From contig JWZX01001361.1 of assembly GCA_001275005.1 (NCBI GenBank), forward strand, positions 1 through 14,879: a stretch of DNA of 14,879 nt. Direction: 5' to 3'. Each line of letters begins with the position of its first letter. The stretch's first letter is position 1. The notes beneath the pieces were generated by a model that saw nothing but the letters and a program-made list of their open reading frames with translations, was not told where the DNA came from and did not search any database. Origin of the DNA: Chrysochromulina tobinii (Eukaryota > Haptophyta > Prymnesiales > Chrysochromulinaceae). Made by a program: the position numbers and the translations under genes. Of this stretch, positions 1 to 7,909 are shown piece by piece.

Positions 1-26
1 CCCCCCCCCCCCCCCCCCCCCCCCCC
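1..26. repeat. Poly(C) homopolymer, 26 nt
   Basis: Twenty-six consecutive C residues open the window and are followed by ATTCGCACAG. On the plus strand this could be the pyrimidine tract of an intron 3' splice site, or a polyproline-coding stretch, or an artefact at a contig or gap edge. The sequence alone cannot decide. Confidence 0.6.
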
Positions 27-36
27 ATTCGCACAG

Positions 37-653
37 ATATTGATGTGCACATATCGCGCTTCCGCTTGCGCCAAGGACGCGCCCTGCGCATCCAAACTGC
101 GCTGCGCCGTTTCACTGCCGTCCGCTTCCTTGCGCGCTGCCGCCTCGCTGCCATCAAGGTGCAGAGCGCCGCCCGCCGGAAGTTCGCGTGGCAAAAGATG
201 CGCAAACGGCGCAAAGCGGCTGCAATCATTGGCCGAATGGCCAAGGGCGTGAAGCCGCGCCGGCAGGCACAGCTGCGGCGAAAGGCAGCAACGGTCATCG
301 GGCGCGTGGCGCGTGGGCGCGTGACGCGCTTGATGATCCTCCGCATGCGTTCGATGGTGGTTGCGGCGCCGTCCCTGCCACGCATGGGCTCTATGGCCAG
401 CTTTGGCTCTTTGAAGGCCATCGGCTCTGTGAAGGCCCTCGGCTCGTTGAAGAGCTTCCGCGAGCGACGCTCGAGCACGGTTGGCAGCTTCTTCGGCACA
501 CAGCACACCATCACAGCACCGGCCACGGGATCATTCACAGCAACGACCAAGAGCGCGTCCCAGTTCCATCAACGCCCGATGTCTCGCGCCAACACCGTGC
601 CCGTCCGCGGCGAGCGCAGGCAAGACCGGTCACGGGCGTGCATCATCTCCTAA
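37..653 (+). CDS. IQ-motif protein, 3' exon (5' truncated), with C-terminal CaaX box
   Basis: The open frame runs in from the left edge, so only the C-terminal ~205 residues are seen. Numbering from the GTG at 45, four IQ-like motifs begin at residues 16, 39, 62 and 85, exactly 23 apart. They keep the I/V-Q/G-x3-R/K-R/G spacing of calmodulin-binding IQ helices as in myosin necks. Four hexapeptides of the form G-S-x-K/A-A/S-x follow (115-138), then a Ser/Thr-rich tail. The last residues are basic (RGERRQDRSRA) and end in CIIS, a Cys-aliphatic-aliphatic-Ser CaaX box expected to be farnesylated. The likely role is a calmodulin-binding, membrane-anchored protein. Whether a myosin motor lies upstream cannot be seen. 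Positions 27-36 after the C-run look like a 3' splice site (AG at 35-36), which would put the exon start at 37; the frame is also open through the C-run as proline codons. Confidence 0.72.
90..329 (+). repeat. Four tandem IQ motifs, 69-bp (23-residue) period
   Basis: IQ cores begin at codons 16, 39, 62 and 85 of the frame starting at 45, an exact 23-residue period. Motifs 1 and 2 have I/V-Q; motifs 3 and 4 have I-G but keep the basic residue at position 6, G at 7 and R at 11 of the IQ consensus. Adjacent IQ helices with this spacing commonly bind calmodulin-like light chains side by side. Confidence 0.7.
387..458 (+). repeat. Four 18-bp repeats encoding Gly-Ser hexapeptides
   Basis: The codons give GSMASF, GSLKAI, GSVKAL and GSLKSF in direct succession. 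They lie between the IQ array and the Ser/Thr-rich tail. The unit is 18 bp, so the frame is kept. A flexible linker or phosphorylation region is possible, but nothing in the sequence proves it. Confidence 0.65.
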
Positions 654-1115
654 CGGGCGGTCGAGAGCATGCGCGCGCGCCAACAGCAACCGCGTCGCCG
701 AGGGTGCATCATGTCGTGTGAGAAGCGATCGATGCCGAATCAATTGTGCCTGAATGAGGTTGAGGAGCATGATGATGAAATGGTCGTGTCACGTGTCAGT
801 GGGCGCGCGGGTGTGTTGCCGCCGCAGCCCGCACCCCGCGAGCTCCCCCGCGCGCCGCGCCCCTTTCCGCTTTCGGATCTTTCGGATCAGCGATATACTG
901 CCAGGAGAACATGTATGCATTATCATGTCCATAACACGTGTGTGTCGCGAATACCGGGTTTTGGAGGTTTTTCCCTTGCCCAAACTACGCGCGGCTTTTG
1001 GCTGTGAATGAACATAGTGTGAAGCTACCCAAGTTCCTGCCCTCGAACTTCTCGTCGAAGTGAGGAAGGTCTGAGAGCTTCACCGAGAAAGCCGCTTGCA
1101 GAATCCAATAGGCAT
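654..1115. other. Intergenic spacer between IQ gene and ArfGAP gene
   Basis: No convincing gene is seen. The short open frames here have mixed composition and no recognisable domain. The spacer should hold the 3' UTR of the IQ gene and the promoter and 5' UTR of the ArfGAP gene. It contains a perfect 9-bp tandem repeat (TTTCGGATC at 871-879 and 880-888) and an ACATGTAT element at 909-916. A TGA in the ArfGAP frame at 1020-1022 bounds the ArfGAP start. Confidence 0.6.
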
Positions 1116-3596
1116 ATGGACGACGATACAACCGACGTCGTCTCCTTCACGTCATCACAGCTCAACGATAGCCCGACTGTGCGTGCTGAGCTACGCGGCC
1201 AGCTCCAGCGCCTGAAGCTCGTCGAGGCCAACGTCCAGGCCTTCTCAGCATCTATCGAGAAGTTGCATGCGGCGCTCGGCTCGACAGTGATGGACGCATC
1301 CAACGTTGGCGCGCTGCTGAGCAGCAGCGAGCAGTCGCAGTTCGACTTCCAGAATGTGTTCGTCCAAATGAGCGACTTTGCCGAGAACTTGCAGCAGCAA
1401 CTTACGCAATCACTCGAGCCGCTTACCGAGTACAAAGCATCCATCGCGGCGGCTGCTCGCGCGGCGCGCAGCTTCGACGAGGAGTCGGAGGCGCTCGACA
1501 GCGTTCATCACAGGTACCTCTCGCTTTCGCGCGACTCGCCAATGGAGACGCGCGCGACGGCGCACTCGGACCTCTGCGACAAGGCCGCAGGCGTGGCGCT
1601 TTCCCTCTTCGACGCGAAGGCGGCGCTGCGCGACGGTTGCGCGGCGCAGCGCGTGGTACCGCAGCGCGCGCTTTGCGAGGTCCTCGTCGCGCAGCTCGCC
1701 TACCATCAGTCGTGCACGCGTCTGCTCTCCTCGATCATGCCGCAGGTGAGCGCCGTGATGACGTCGACGGACGCCACCACGGCAGCTCTCGCGGAGGCCC
1801 GTCAGGCCGACGTGGCGCAGCGCGCGGCCATGCCGCGGCCACAGGTGCGCGAGGGCACCACGCTTGCCGAGGGATGGCTCTACAAGGGATCCTTCAACCT
1901 GACGAGCGATGGCGCGGGCGCTGGGTTGAAGGAGCAGCTCAAGCCGTGGAACAAGCGTTGGTTCATCTTGTGCGACAATGGCAAGCTCTACTATTACAAG
2001 TCGCCCGAGGACGGGCGTCAGGCAAAGGTGCCGATTGATATGAACCTATTCTCGACGGTCACCGCGGACCACGGTCCTCTTGAATTCGAACTGCGCGCGG
2101 GAAAGCGCACGCTGCGCCTCAAGGCGGTCGAACAGACGGACAAGCAACGATGGATGGCGGCGCTCCAGAGCTACCTGGACGCGCACCAGGCGGAGCGGCA
2201 GGCAGCGACGCTTGCCAACCAGAAGCGCTTCCAGCCGGTGGGCACCGGCATCCGCGACCTCGACCAGAGGGCGCAGATGCACCAGCGGACGGAGCACGAA
2301 GGCTTTCTCTATCGACAGGACGCGGACCTGATGCGGCGATGGCGCAAGTGGTGGTGCGTCGTGAGCGACGGAGAGATGGTGTGCACTCTCTTCGAGTCAC
2401 TGCGCGTGAGCGACCTGTCGATGGTGAGCAAAGGGCGCCCCGACAGAGGGAGCCGAGAGCACGCGAGCAGCAGTCCTTTCGAGACACTCGCCGAGACGAT
2501 CGATCCGGTGCCCTCCAAGGCATCCTCGTCGGTCACCCTGTCTCTCGCCACCGTGAGTGTGCGGGAGGCGCGCCAGCTCAACGTGCCATACGTCTTTGAG
2601 GTCATCTCACCGCAGCACACGGTGGCGCTGCAGGCGCAGTCGTCCGAAGAGTTAGCGCTCTGGATGGAGGTGATCCAGAACGCGACCGCTTCGAGTCTCG
2701 GCTGCGTGATGCGTACGTCGTCCTCGGCCTCCTCAGGCGACAACCCGATCTTTGCCAAGGTCCGCCTCGCCGGGGGCAACGGCCAGTGCGCCGACTGCGG
2801 TGCGCCGAACCCGTCTTGGGCCTCGATCAACTTGGGAGCGATCGTGTGCCTCGCGTGCGCCGGCGTGCACCGCCAGATGGGCGTGCATATCTCCAAGTGT
2901 CGCTCGCTCGAGCTCGATGTGAAGGAATGGTCCGAGCCGCTCATCATGATGATGACGGCTCTGGGCAATACGACCGTCAATGCGGTCTGGCAGCCGGCGC
3001 TCGTCGAAGTGCCGCTCGCGGGCGCCGATGCGACCGCCGCGCAGCGCGAGGCCCACCTCCGCAAAAAGTACGAGAGCCGGGCATACCTCGCTCGCCTCCC
3101 TAGCGGCGAGGAGCTTCGGCCGCCCGCCTACGCGCTCCATTTAGCGGCACTGCGCGACGACGTGCGGATGGTCGCCACGTGCTTAGCGCATCGTCTCGAC
3201 GTGGACGCAGTCGCGCCCACGACGGCGCTGGGCGAGTGGACGGAGGCGATGGCGGATGAGCATGTGGGGCGGATGGCGGTGCACGTGGCCGCGGCCGCTG
3301 GCTCGACGCTCGCCCTCGAGCTGCTGCTGCAGAACCTATCCACCTCCGCGGCTGGTATCGACGCGCGGGACGTGCTCGGCAAGTCGGCGATGATGGTCGC
3401 GGTCGAGAAGGGTCAAGCCAACTGCGTGCAGCAGCTGCTCACGCGCGGCGCCAACATCTCGCATGCCGACCATCAGCGGCAGACGCCCATGACTGCGGCC
3501 GCCGAGCGCGGCTTGCATGCGATCTCGGAGGCGATGCTCCAGTACAAGTTAGCGCAGGACGAGAAGCTGCTCCGGCAGAGCCTCGACTTGGGATGA
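1116..3596 (+). CDS. BAR-PH-PH-ArfGAP-ankyrin protein (ACAP/AGD type)
   Basis: The 826-residue protein, with no intron, is predicted to stimulate GTP hydrolysis by Arf small GTPases on curved membranes. An N-terminal helical region (~20-240) has the size and place of a BAR domain. PH1 spans ~251-356, with the K/R-RWF-x-L core and a terminal Trp helix. PH2 spans ~394-524, with a Ser-rich insert at ~438-472. The ArfGAP zinc finger is C558-x2-C561-x16-C578-x2-C581, followed by GVHR with the probable arginine finger R586 and a GVHISK-type motif. Ankyrin-like repeats fill ~669-812. The start is the first in-frame ATG after a TGA at 1020-1022. ACAPs and plant AGD1-4 usually have one PH domain. PH2 sits directly before the ArfGAP as in ACAP, so PH1 is the extra one. 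Confidence 0.93.
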   Translation: MDDDTTDVVSFTSSQLNDSPTVRAELRGQLQRLKLVEANVQAFSASIEKLHAALGSTVMDASNVGALLSSSEQSQFDFQNVFVQMSDFAENLQQQLTQSLEPLTEYKASIAAAARAARSFDEESEALDSVHHRYLSLSRDSPMETRATAHSDLCDKAAGVALSLFDAKAALRDGCAAQRVVPQRALCEVLVAQLAYHQSCTRLLSSIMPQVSAVMTSTDATTAALAEARQADVAQRAAMPRPQVREGTTLAEGWLYKGSFNLTSDGAGAGLKEQLKPWNKRWFILCDNGKLYYYKSPEDGRQAKVPIDMNLFSTVTADHGPLEFELRAGKRTLRLKAVEQTDKQRWMAALQSYLDAHQAERQAATLANQKRFQPVGTGIRDLDQRAQMHQRTEHEGFLYRQDADLMRRWRKWWCVVSDGEMVCTLFESLRVSDLSMVSKGRPDRGSREHASSSPFETLAETIDPVPSKASSSVTLSLATVSVREARQLNVPYVFEVISPQHTVALQAQSSEELALWMEVIQNATASSLGCVMRTSSSASSGDNPIFAKVRLAGGNGQCADCGAPNPSWASINLGAIVCLACAGVHRQMGVHISKCRSLELDVKEWSEPLIMMMTALGNTTVNAVWQPALVEVPLAGADATAAQREAHLRKKYESRAYLARLPSGEELRPPAYALHLAALRDDVRMVATCLAHRLDVDAVAPTTALGEWTEAMADEHVGRMAVHVAAAAGSTLALELLLQNLSTSAAGIDARDVLGKSAMMVAVEKGQANCVQQLLTRGANISHADHQRQTPMTAAAERGLHAISEAMLQYKLAQDEKLLRQSLDLG

Positions 3597-3641
3597 GAGA
3601 CGGCGCCTCGAAGCAGGATGAGAGCCGGCGCCTCGAAGCAG
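3592..3641 (+). repeat. 25-bp tandem duplication over the ArfGAP stop codon
   Basis: Units 3592-3616 and 3617-3641 are head-to-tail and differ at one base (GAGACGG versus GAGCCGG). The first copy includes the TGA stop at 3594-3596, so the second copy lies in the 3' UTR. At 25 bp the unit is not a multiple of three, unlike the duplications found inside coding sequence. Confidence 0.9.
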
Positions 3642-4348
3642 GCAGCGGCCGGCGGCGAAGAGGGGCCGGAGAATACCTGGTCTTGTCAACGCGTGGCCCA
3701 CCGAAGCCCCCGTGGCCTAAGCTCACACGTCCCCCCTGAACCTTGTGTGCGTGTGTGCCCGTCCTCTGCGGTCATGCGCATGTAATGCGCATGCGCGTCT
3801 TACGCGCATACCCCCCATGGTTGGCGCGGGCTCCGCGTCGTTGTTGCGCAAAATGAGCCGGGTGTCTCGCGGCACGTACCGCGTTGCGCGTACCGGGAAC
3901 CGCCCCCCGCCGCCCCGCCGCCAGTGATCGCACACGGATCACGGTGTGCGCGTACGAGTTATGGCTTATGCCTATAATATTAATGCACACACGAGTTAAC
4001 ACGCGAGATATGCCGCGGCGCGTCGGCGCCCGCCGCGCGCGCGGTCGGTGCGTGTGGACGACTCGGGGTCGGCGGCGCGGCGCGCGCGCGTCCGCGTGTG
4101 CCGTGTGCGCGCGCGCCGCCGGCGGCGGCGGCGCCTCGACGTCCACAGTCACGGACACGGTGTCACGCCGCCGACGAAGCACCCGACGCAGGAACGAGCC
4201 GGGGAGACGGCGGAGGACCTAGAGTGCGACTTGCGACCCGGTCAGCAGTCGTTTCAAACCCGAAAGTTCAATCTTGACATCGAGATCCGGACACAAAACA
4301 TGTGTGACGATCTGTGTGACCGTGAACCAACGCCAGAAAAACGGCACA
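3642..4348. other. Intergenic spacer upstream of the orphan gene
   Basis: No supported gene. It contains a palindrome cluster at 3774-3809, a short AT-rich island around 3960-4010, then a very GC-rich Arg/Gly/Ala-coding-like stretch (about 4010-4200) in which long frames arise from composition alone. The promoter and 5' UTR of the gene starting at 4349 should be here. An out-of-frame ATG at about 4300 lies upstream of the chosen start. Confidence 0.55.
3774..3809. promoter_or_regulatory. Cluster of ATGCGCAT palindromes and an 8-bp inverted repeat
   Basis: Perfect 8-bp palindromes ATGCGCAT lie at 3774-3781 and 3785-3792, and ATGCGCGT (3791-3798) is the exact inverse of ACGCGCAT (3802-3809) across a 3-nt loop. 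The overlap gives TGCGCATGCGCG at 3786-3797, which fits the animal NRF-1 consensus YGCGCAYGCGCR. Whether any protist factor binds such a site is unknown; the regulatory role is inference. Confidence 0.4.
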
Positions 4349-5251
4349 ATGCCAGAACCCTTGGGCAAGTATTCGCACCACGCGTACGCCCACGCGCAGC
4401 CCTGGACGAGCTTCAAGGGCAAGCAGGTCGGACGCAAGGAAATCTCAGCAAGAGAGGTCTTCCGGCCGGGCCACAAGGCCAACCCGGTGCTCGACGGTCC
4501 AGAGAATACATCCACAGCGGCCGTCTATGGCGGTGGCATCGGCTTTCAGCCCCCGCCGCTAAACGCCGTGGAGCGAGCGCGGCGACAGTTTGGCTCGCAC
4601 AGCTTGCCAGCGGACGACGCCCTCGGCCCGGTCGATCTCAACATGGAGCGCCAGATTCTCGCCATGGAGCGTCAGATTGCATCGGCCGCGCCGGTGGTGG
4701 TCAAGAAGAAGAAAAAGGACGAGCCGCCGCCAGACACGCTTCGCTGGGACCCGACGAACAGCGCGCAGAATGGCGCCAGCAAAGGCGGCCTCGCTGCGGC
4801 CGCGCGGCGCCGAGCGGCCGCGGCCGAAGCAGCAGAGGAGGAGGCGCGCGCGCCGTCGGCGGTGGCGGCGGCCGCCTCGCAGCCCATCGCTGTGCGGCCG
4901 AGGCTCGAGAAGAAGGACCTCACAGACCCGCCGAATCAGCGCACCCACAAGAGCGAGGCAGGGCTGCGACACGAGGAGCAGATGCGTGTGCGTGCCAAAC
5001 TCGAGGCCGAGGCGCGCGCAGAAGCGGAGCGCGCCGCCGCGATGCAAGAAAGGTGGGCGGCGGGCGACCACCCGACGCCCGAGTTCCGCCACCCGGTGCT
5101 CGAAAGGTTCGGTGCTGACAAAGTGCAGGCGCTTAGCGACCCACGCGTGATCGCAGCACTACAGGCCAAGCTCAACGAGCCGAACGCTGCCTCTCGCGAG
5201 CTCTACAAGATGCGCAACACGCAACGCGTGAGCGCCGAGCGAAAGTATTGA
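4349..5251 (+). CDS. Unrecognised Ala/Glu/Lys-rich protein, 300 residues
   Basis: I do not recognise a family. The start chosen is the ATG at 4349; the frame is open for 25 codons upstream but without an ATG. From this ATG on, third codon positions are strongly G/C-rich, unlike the competing frames. The N-terminal ~100 residues are the most varied in composition, with a PWTSFKGKQVGRKE segment at 18-31 and a short duplicated MERQI (99-110). A five-lysine run is at 119-123. Residues ~147-235 are Ala/Glu/Arg-rich and probably helical. The C-terminal block (~240-300) contains HPVLERFG and ends in KY. There is no signal peptide or membrane segment. Composition is compatible with a coiled-coil or cytoskeletal protein, but that is only a guess. 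Confidence 0.72.
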   Translation: MPEPLGKYSHHAYAHAQPWTSFKGKQVGRKEISAREVFRPGHKANPVLDGPENTSTAAVYGGGIGFQPPPLNAVERARRQFGSHSLPADDALGPVDLNMERQILAMERQIASAAPVVVKKKKKDEPPPDTLRWDPTNSAQNGASKGGLAAAARRRAAAAEAAEEEARAPSAVAAAASQPIAVRPRLEKKDLTDPPNQRTHKSEAGLRHEEQMRVRAKLEAEARAEAERAAAMQERWAAGDHPTPEFRHPVLERFGADKVQALSDPRVIAALQAKLNEPNAASRELYKMRNTQRVSAERKY

Positions 5252-5782
5252 GCATGTTCGAATGGATAGTGACGACGCACAACGTCGTGCGTGGCTATTG
5301 GTGTGTGGACCGCCCGGGGCTAGACGCGGGGGCGCTCGCGAGACGAGGTTCTCATCTCTCGCCGTAAGACGCGCACCGGCGGGTACGCGTACGCGGCAAC
5401 GGTATCTAGGTGCGTCTCTCGGTACCTATGCGTCGCTCCTCGGGGTGCGTAATCCGTAAAACTCTCGAGTATCACCTGTTCACCTGCGCGATCAGGGCGC
5501 ACCTAAGACCTATCGTTCCGACCACATACGAACGGAGATACATGTAAACATGAGTATAACGCGACCACACATGACGATCTCTCACCGACACACAAAGCGA
5601 AGCCACTTGCAGACCTCCGGGGTTGTACGCGGCGTTGCGGGGGGGTCTTCTAGCTCTCTACGAATAACGAGGGGTCGGTGCGTCTCCATGCACGCGCCAG
5701 ACCACGATAATGCACCGATGCGCATGCACAGTCAGCCACGAAGGCCATCGTCGCCACGAACCATGCATCCATTTGGGTACAC

Positions 5783-5812
5783 GAGCTCCGGCTGCATGAG
5801 CTCCGGCTGCTC
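5783..5812. repeat. 15-bp tandem duplication
   Basis: GAGCTCCGGCTGCAT (5783-5797) is followed directly by GAGCTCCGGCTGCTC (5798-5812). The first 13 bases are identical. Confidence 0.8.
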
Positions 5813-5853
5813 TCCATGGTGCCTTGACGCACGAGAGCCGGAGCTTGGTCCTG

Positions 5854-5896
5854 CCCCCCCCCGTCGCGAGAGGCGCCCCCCCCCGTGCGAGAGGCA
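5854..5896. repeat. Two C9-headed tandem units near the F-box gene 3' end
   Basis: Each unit is nine C residues followed by GT(C)GCGAGAGGC: 5854-5874 and 5876-5895. They lie just downstream of the minus-strand stop codon, so they would be G-runs in that transcript. Confidence 0.75.
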
Positions 5897-5930
5897 CACA
5901 ACACAGCACACGAGGTAGTCGAGGCCCTCG

Positions 5931-7736
5931 TCACACGAGCAAGGCGTTGCTCCGCGGCATCGAAAAGCAGCGAGCCTGCGGCGTCACGGAGCGGCTGCAG
6001 GAGGCGCGTGGGCTCGTTTCATTGTAGGTCGCCCCATCGTCGACAGTCGCATACCGGATGAGGTTATGCTCCTTGACCTCGGACATGAGGCCGTCGGGCA
6101 CCTGCATGGCCGCGCGCGGGTCCTGATGGATCACGTTGGCCGAGATAAGGCCGCGTGAGTGTGCGGAGAGGCAGAGGCTCCCGCCATTGCCGTCGCGGAT
6201 GATATTGCCTGTGATGCGCGACGCGCCGCCTCGCCCGATGGCGACGCCAGCCATCTGGTTGGCGAAGATGTCGTTGTCGACGACCGATCCCTTGCCGTTC
6301 TCACACACGAGCACCCCAGAATCGCGCCCGTCGTGGATCTTATTGCGCTTGACGAGCGGCGCGCCCTCCTTGAGGATGGCGACGCCTGCCCGCCGGTTGC
6401 CGAAAATGTCGTTCTCCTCGATGCGCCCGCGCCCGCGCTCCGAGACGAGCACCCCCGAGTCCATGCCATCATGGATTTTATTCGCCATCACGAGCGGGTC
6501 GCCGCCCGAGAGGATGGCAATGCCCGCGCGCCCGTTGCATGCAATCACGTTGTCCTCGATGACGCCCTTGGCATTGTCGCACACGAGCACGCCCACTCCC
6601 TTGCCATGGTGTACATGGTTATGCAAAATGTACCTGCGGCCAGGGCGACGATGGCAGCGAGGACGAGGTGAGCAGGCGAGCGTGCACAAGCGCGGCGGGC
6701 TCGCCGCTCACTCAAGTAGTGACCAGGGCGGCGAAGCGCGCGGCGTCTTTGCAGGGATGGAGGCGGGCACGCCACGCACCCGCACGACTCTGCGCCTTGC
6801 ACAACGATGCAGTGGCCAGTATCAGAGGAGACGGAGCACTCCTCCACAATCATCAACGCGCCGCCCTTGACCAGCACAGCGCCCGACATGGCGCTGCCGT
6901 CGTTCTGTGCTTTCTGCTCGATGCACACGCGCGCAATGCGGCACGCAATCCGGCTGGACGCCTGCGGTGACAAAAGGAGAGGCGACCAGTGCGGGCGTCA
7001 GCGTCATGGCGTACGTGCGAGGGCGAGACACACGGAAAAGCGAGAGCGCAATCAACATCTCCGTGCGAATGATACGCACCTCGATCGTCGGACCGTCGGT
7101 GCCAATGATGGTGCAGCTGCCGTGTGGTCCTCTGCCGACGACCTCGACAGGCCGTTCGATCCGGAGTCGCTCATGGTACGTGCCAGGCTCGAGCATCACC
7201 ACGTCGTACGGCTTGGCCCGCGAAAGCGCGTCATTGATTGTCAGATGGCTCCCGGGCTGCAGACCGCGCGGGTCGACGATGTGCGTCATGTACTTGGGCG
7301 ATGGCGAGATGGGCACGGATGACATGATCTTGAGCGCAAAGCGACGTAGCTTCTGCGTGTGTCCGCCCAGCCGTGTGTTGGGAATTGGCATGTTCGCAGA
7401 GGCAATCAGCTGGCGCCAACCGCTTGACCACGAGTCGCGCCGCGCGAACTCTTGCTTCCAGTTTTCAGGCTCCCGCAGCGCGTTTGGACGGCGCTGATGG
7501 AGGAAGACTGTGCGCCAGATGGACTCGTCGATCGCATTCTTCAGTGCAGAGGCGCAGGCCTCCAGGCAGCAGAGCTCACGTGCGCCGATCGACGCCTGCT
7601 GAAGCACCGTGGTCAGGAGGTCGGTGGGCAACGCGAGCAAGGAGAAGCCAGAGCTGGGGCACACGTCCATGGGCGTTGCCTCAGCGCGCGACGTCCTACA
7701 GCCGGCTGGCAGCGCCCTCAGGCCGCTCGATAGCAT
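5931..7736 (-). CDS. F-box / right-handed beta-helix protein (FBXO11-like), three exons
   Basis: The CDS is complement(join(5931..6633,6780..6961,7080..7736)), 513 residues. Exon 1 holds an F-box (~31-80: LLALPTDLL and ESIWRTVF) and a conserved W-rich segment (~93-110), then the start of a parallel beta-helix (LEPGTYHERL). Exons 2-3 continue the helix with QKAQNDGSAMSG and rungs of exactly 23 residues from ~281 to 465. F-box proteins dock on Skp1 in SCF ubiquitin ligases; here the beta-helix would bind substrate. Both splice joins keep the frame: exon 1 ends in phase 0, exon 2 ends with two bases of a Gly codon completed by exon 3. The ATG at 7736 is the first in frame; the frame extends upstream only without an ATG. 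Animal FBXO11 has a C-terminal UBR zinc finger, which I do not see. The target protein is unknown. Confidence 0.88.
6150..6632 (-). repeat. Beta-helix rung array: 23-residue units, 46-residue alternation
   Basis: Seven consecutive 23-residue units occupy residues 281-441 of the spliced protein. They alternate between two types: one with IHDGxxSGVLV and the other with NDIFxNxxAGVAI. The higher-order unit is therefore 46 residues (138 bp). This is typical PbH1/CASH architecture, with unusually regular length. Confidence 0.85.
6634..6779 (-). other. Intron 2 of the F-box/beta-helix gene (146 bp)
   Basis: On the minus strand it starts GTGCGT (6779-6774), the same six-base donor as intron 1, and ends GGCCGCAG (AG at 6635-6634). 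Removal joins GAESC-G to YILHNHVHHG through a split Gly codon and starts the regular 23-residue rungs. Confidence 0.85.
6962..7079 (-). other. Intron 1 of the F-box/beta-helix gene (118 bp)
   Basis: Read on the minus strand it starts GTGCGT (7079-7074) and ends CACCGCAG (AG at 6963-6962). Reading through would leave the beta-helix sequence for unrelated residues, while removing it joins GPTIE to ASSRIACR in phase 0 and restores the FBXO11-like order. Confidence 0.85.
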
Positions 7737-7812
7737 TGCTGATGGCGTTGATGAGAGGATGTTTGATGAATGCGAAGTGCGCCTTCCGAAAAAGACGAAA
7801 AAGTAAAAATTG

Positions 7813-7822
7813 ATGACGTCAT
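7813..7822. promoter_or_regulatory. CRE-like palindrome ATGACGTCAT
   Basis: A perfect 10-bp palindrome containing TGACGTCA, the classic bZIP (CREB/ATF-type) target. It lies 77 bp upstream of the F-box gene ATG at 7736, inside the 173-bp gap behind the methyltransferase stop. On the minus strand it is followed by a T/C-rich tract (about 7810-7785). That places it well for promoter function, though binding is inferred. Confidence 0.5.
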
Positions 7823-7909
7823 TCAGTTTCGTCGCACCGGGTCGGTTCCTCACCCCTCGGTCAACACAAGTACTGATGACTAGCGGGCCCGGGCGACATC
7901 TGCGAACGG

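Larger units (their letters stand above)
5252..5930. other. Convergent intergenic spacer (3' ends of genes 3 and 4)
   Basis: The spacer lies between the stop of the plus-strand gene and the stop of the minus-strand F-box gene, so it needs to hold only 3' UTRs and terminators. No supported ORF or RNA gene is seen. It holds several imperfect tandem duplications: about 20 nt at 5400-5437, 15 bp at 5783-5812, and two C9-headed units at 5854-5896. Confidence 0.55.

Noticed and set aside
669-1007. A 112-codon frame between the IQ and ArfGAP genes
   Set aside because: No domain and no coding bias; the position fits UTRs and promoter.
2309-3064. A long minus-strand frame inside the ArfGAP gene
   Set aside because: Antisense shadow of a gene with intact zinc-finger, PH and ankyrin motifs; no recognisable protein.
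4048-5118. A 356-codon open frame overlapping the orphan gene in another frame
   Set aside because: Its product is almost only Arg/Gly/Ala/Pro with no domain, as expected for an off-frame reading of GC-rich coding DNA. The 4349-5251 frame has the G/C third-position bias.
5252-5270. A TTCGAAT tRNA B-box-like sequence
   Set aside because: No matching A box, acceptor stem or cloverleaf can be formed around it.
5550-5918. A 122-codon plus-strand frame in the convergent spacer
   Set aside because: Mixed codon bias, low-complexity His/Arg/Ser content and no domain; it also runs through the C9 repeats.
6136-6870. Plus-strand frames opposite the F-box/beta-helix gene
   Set aside because: Mirror images of a repeat-rich coding sequence; the minus strand has the F-box and beta-helix motifs and consistent splice sites.
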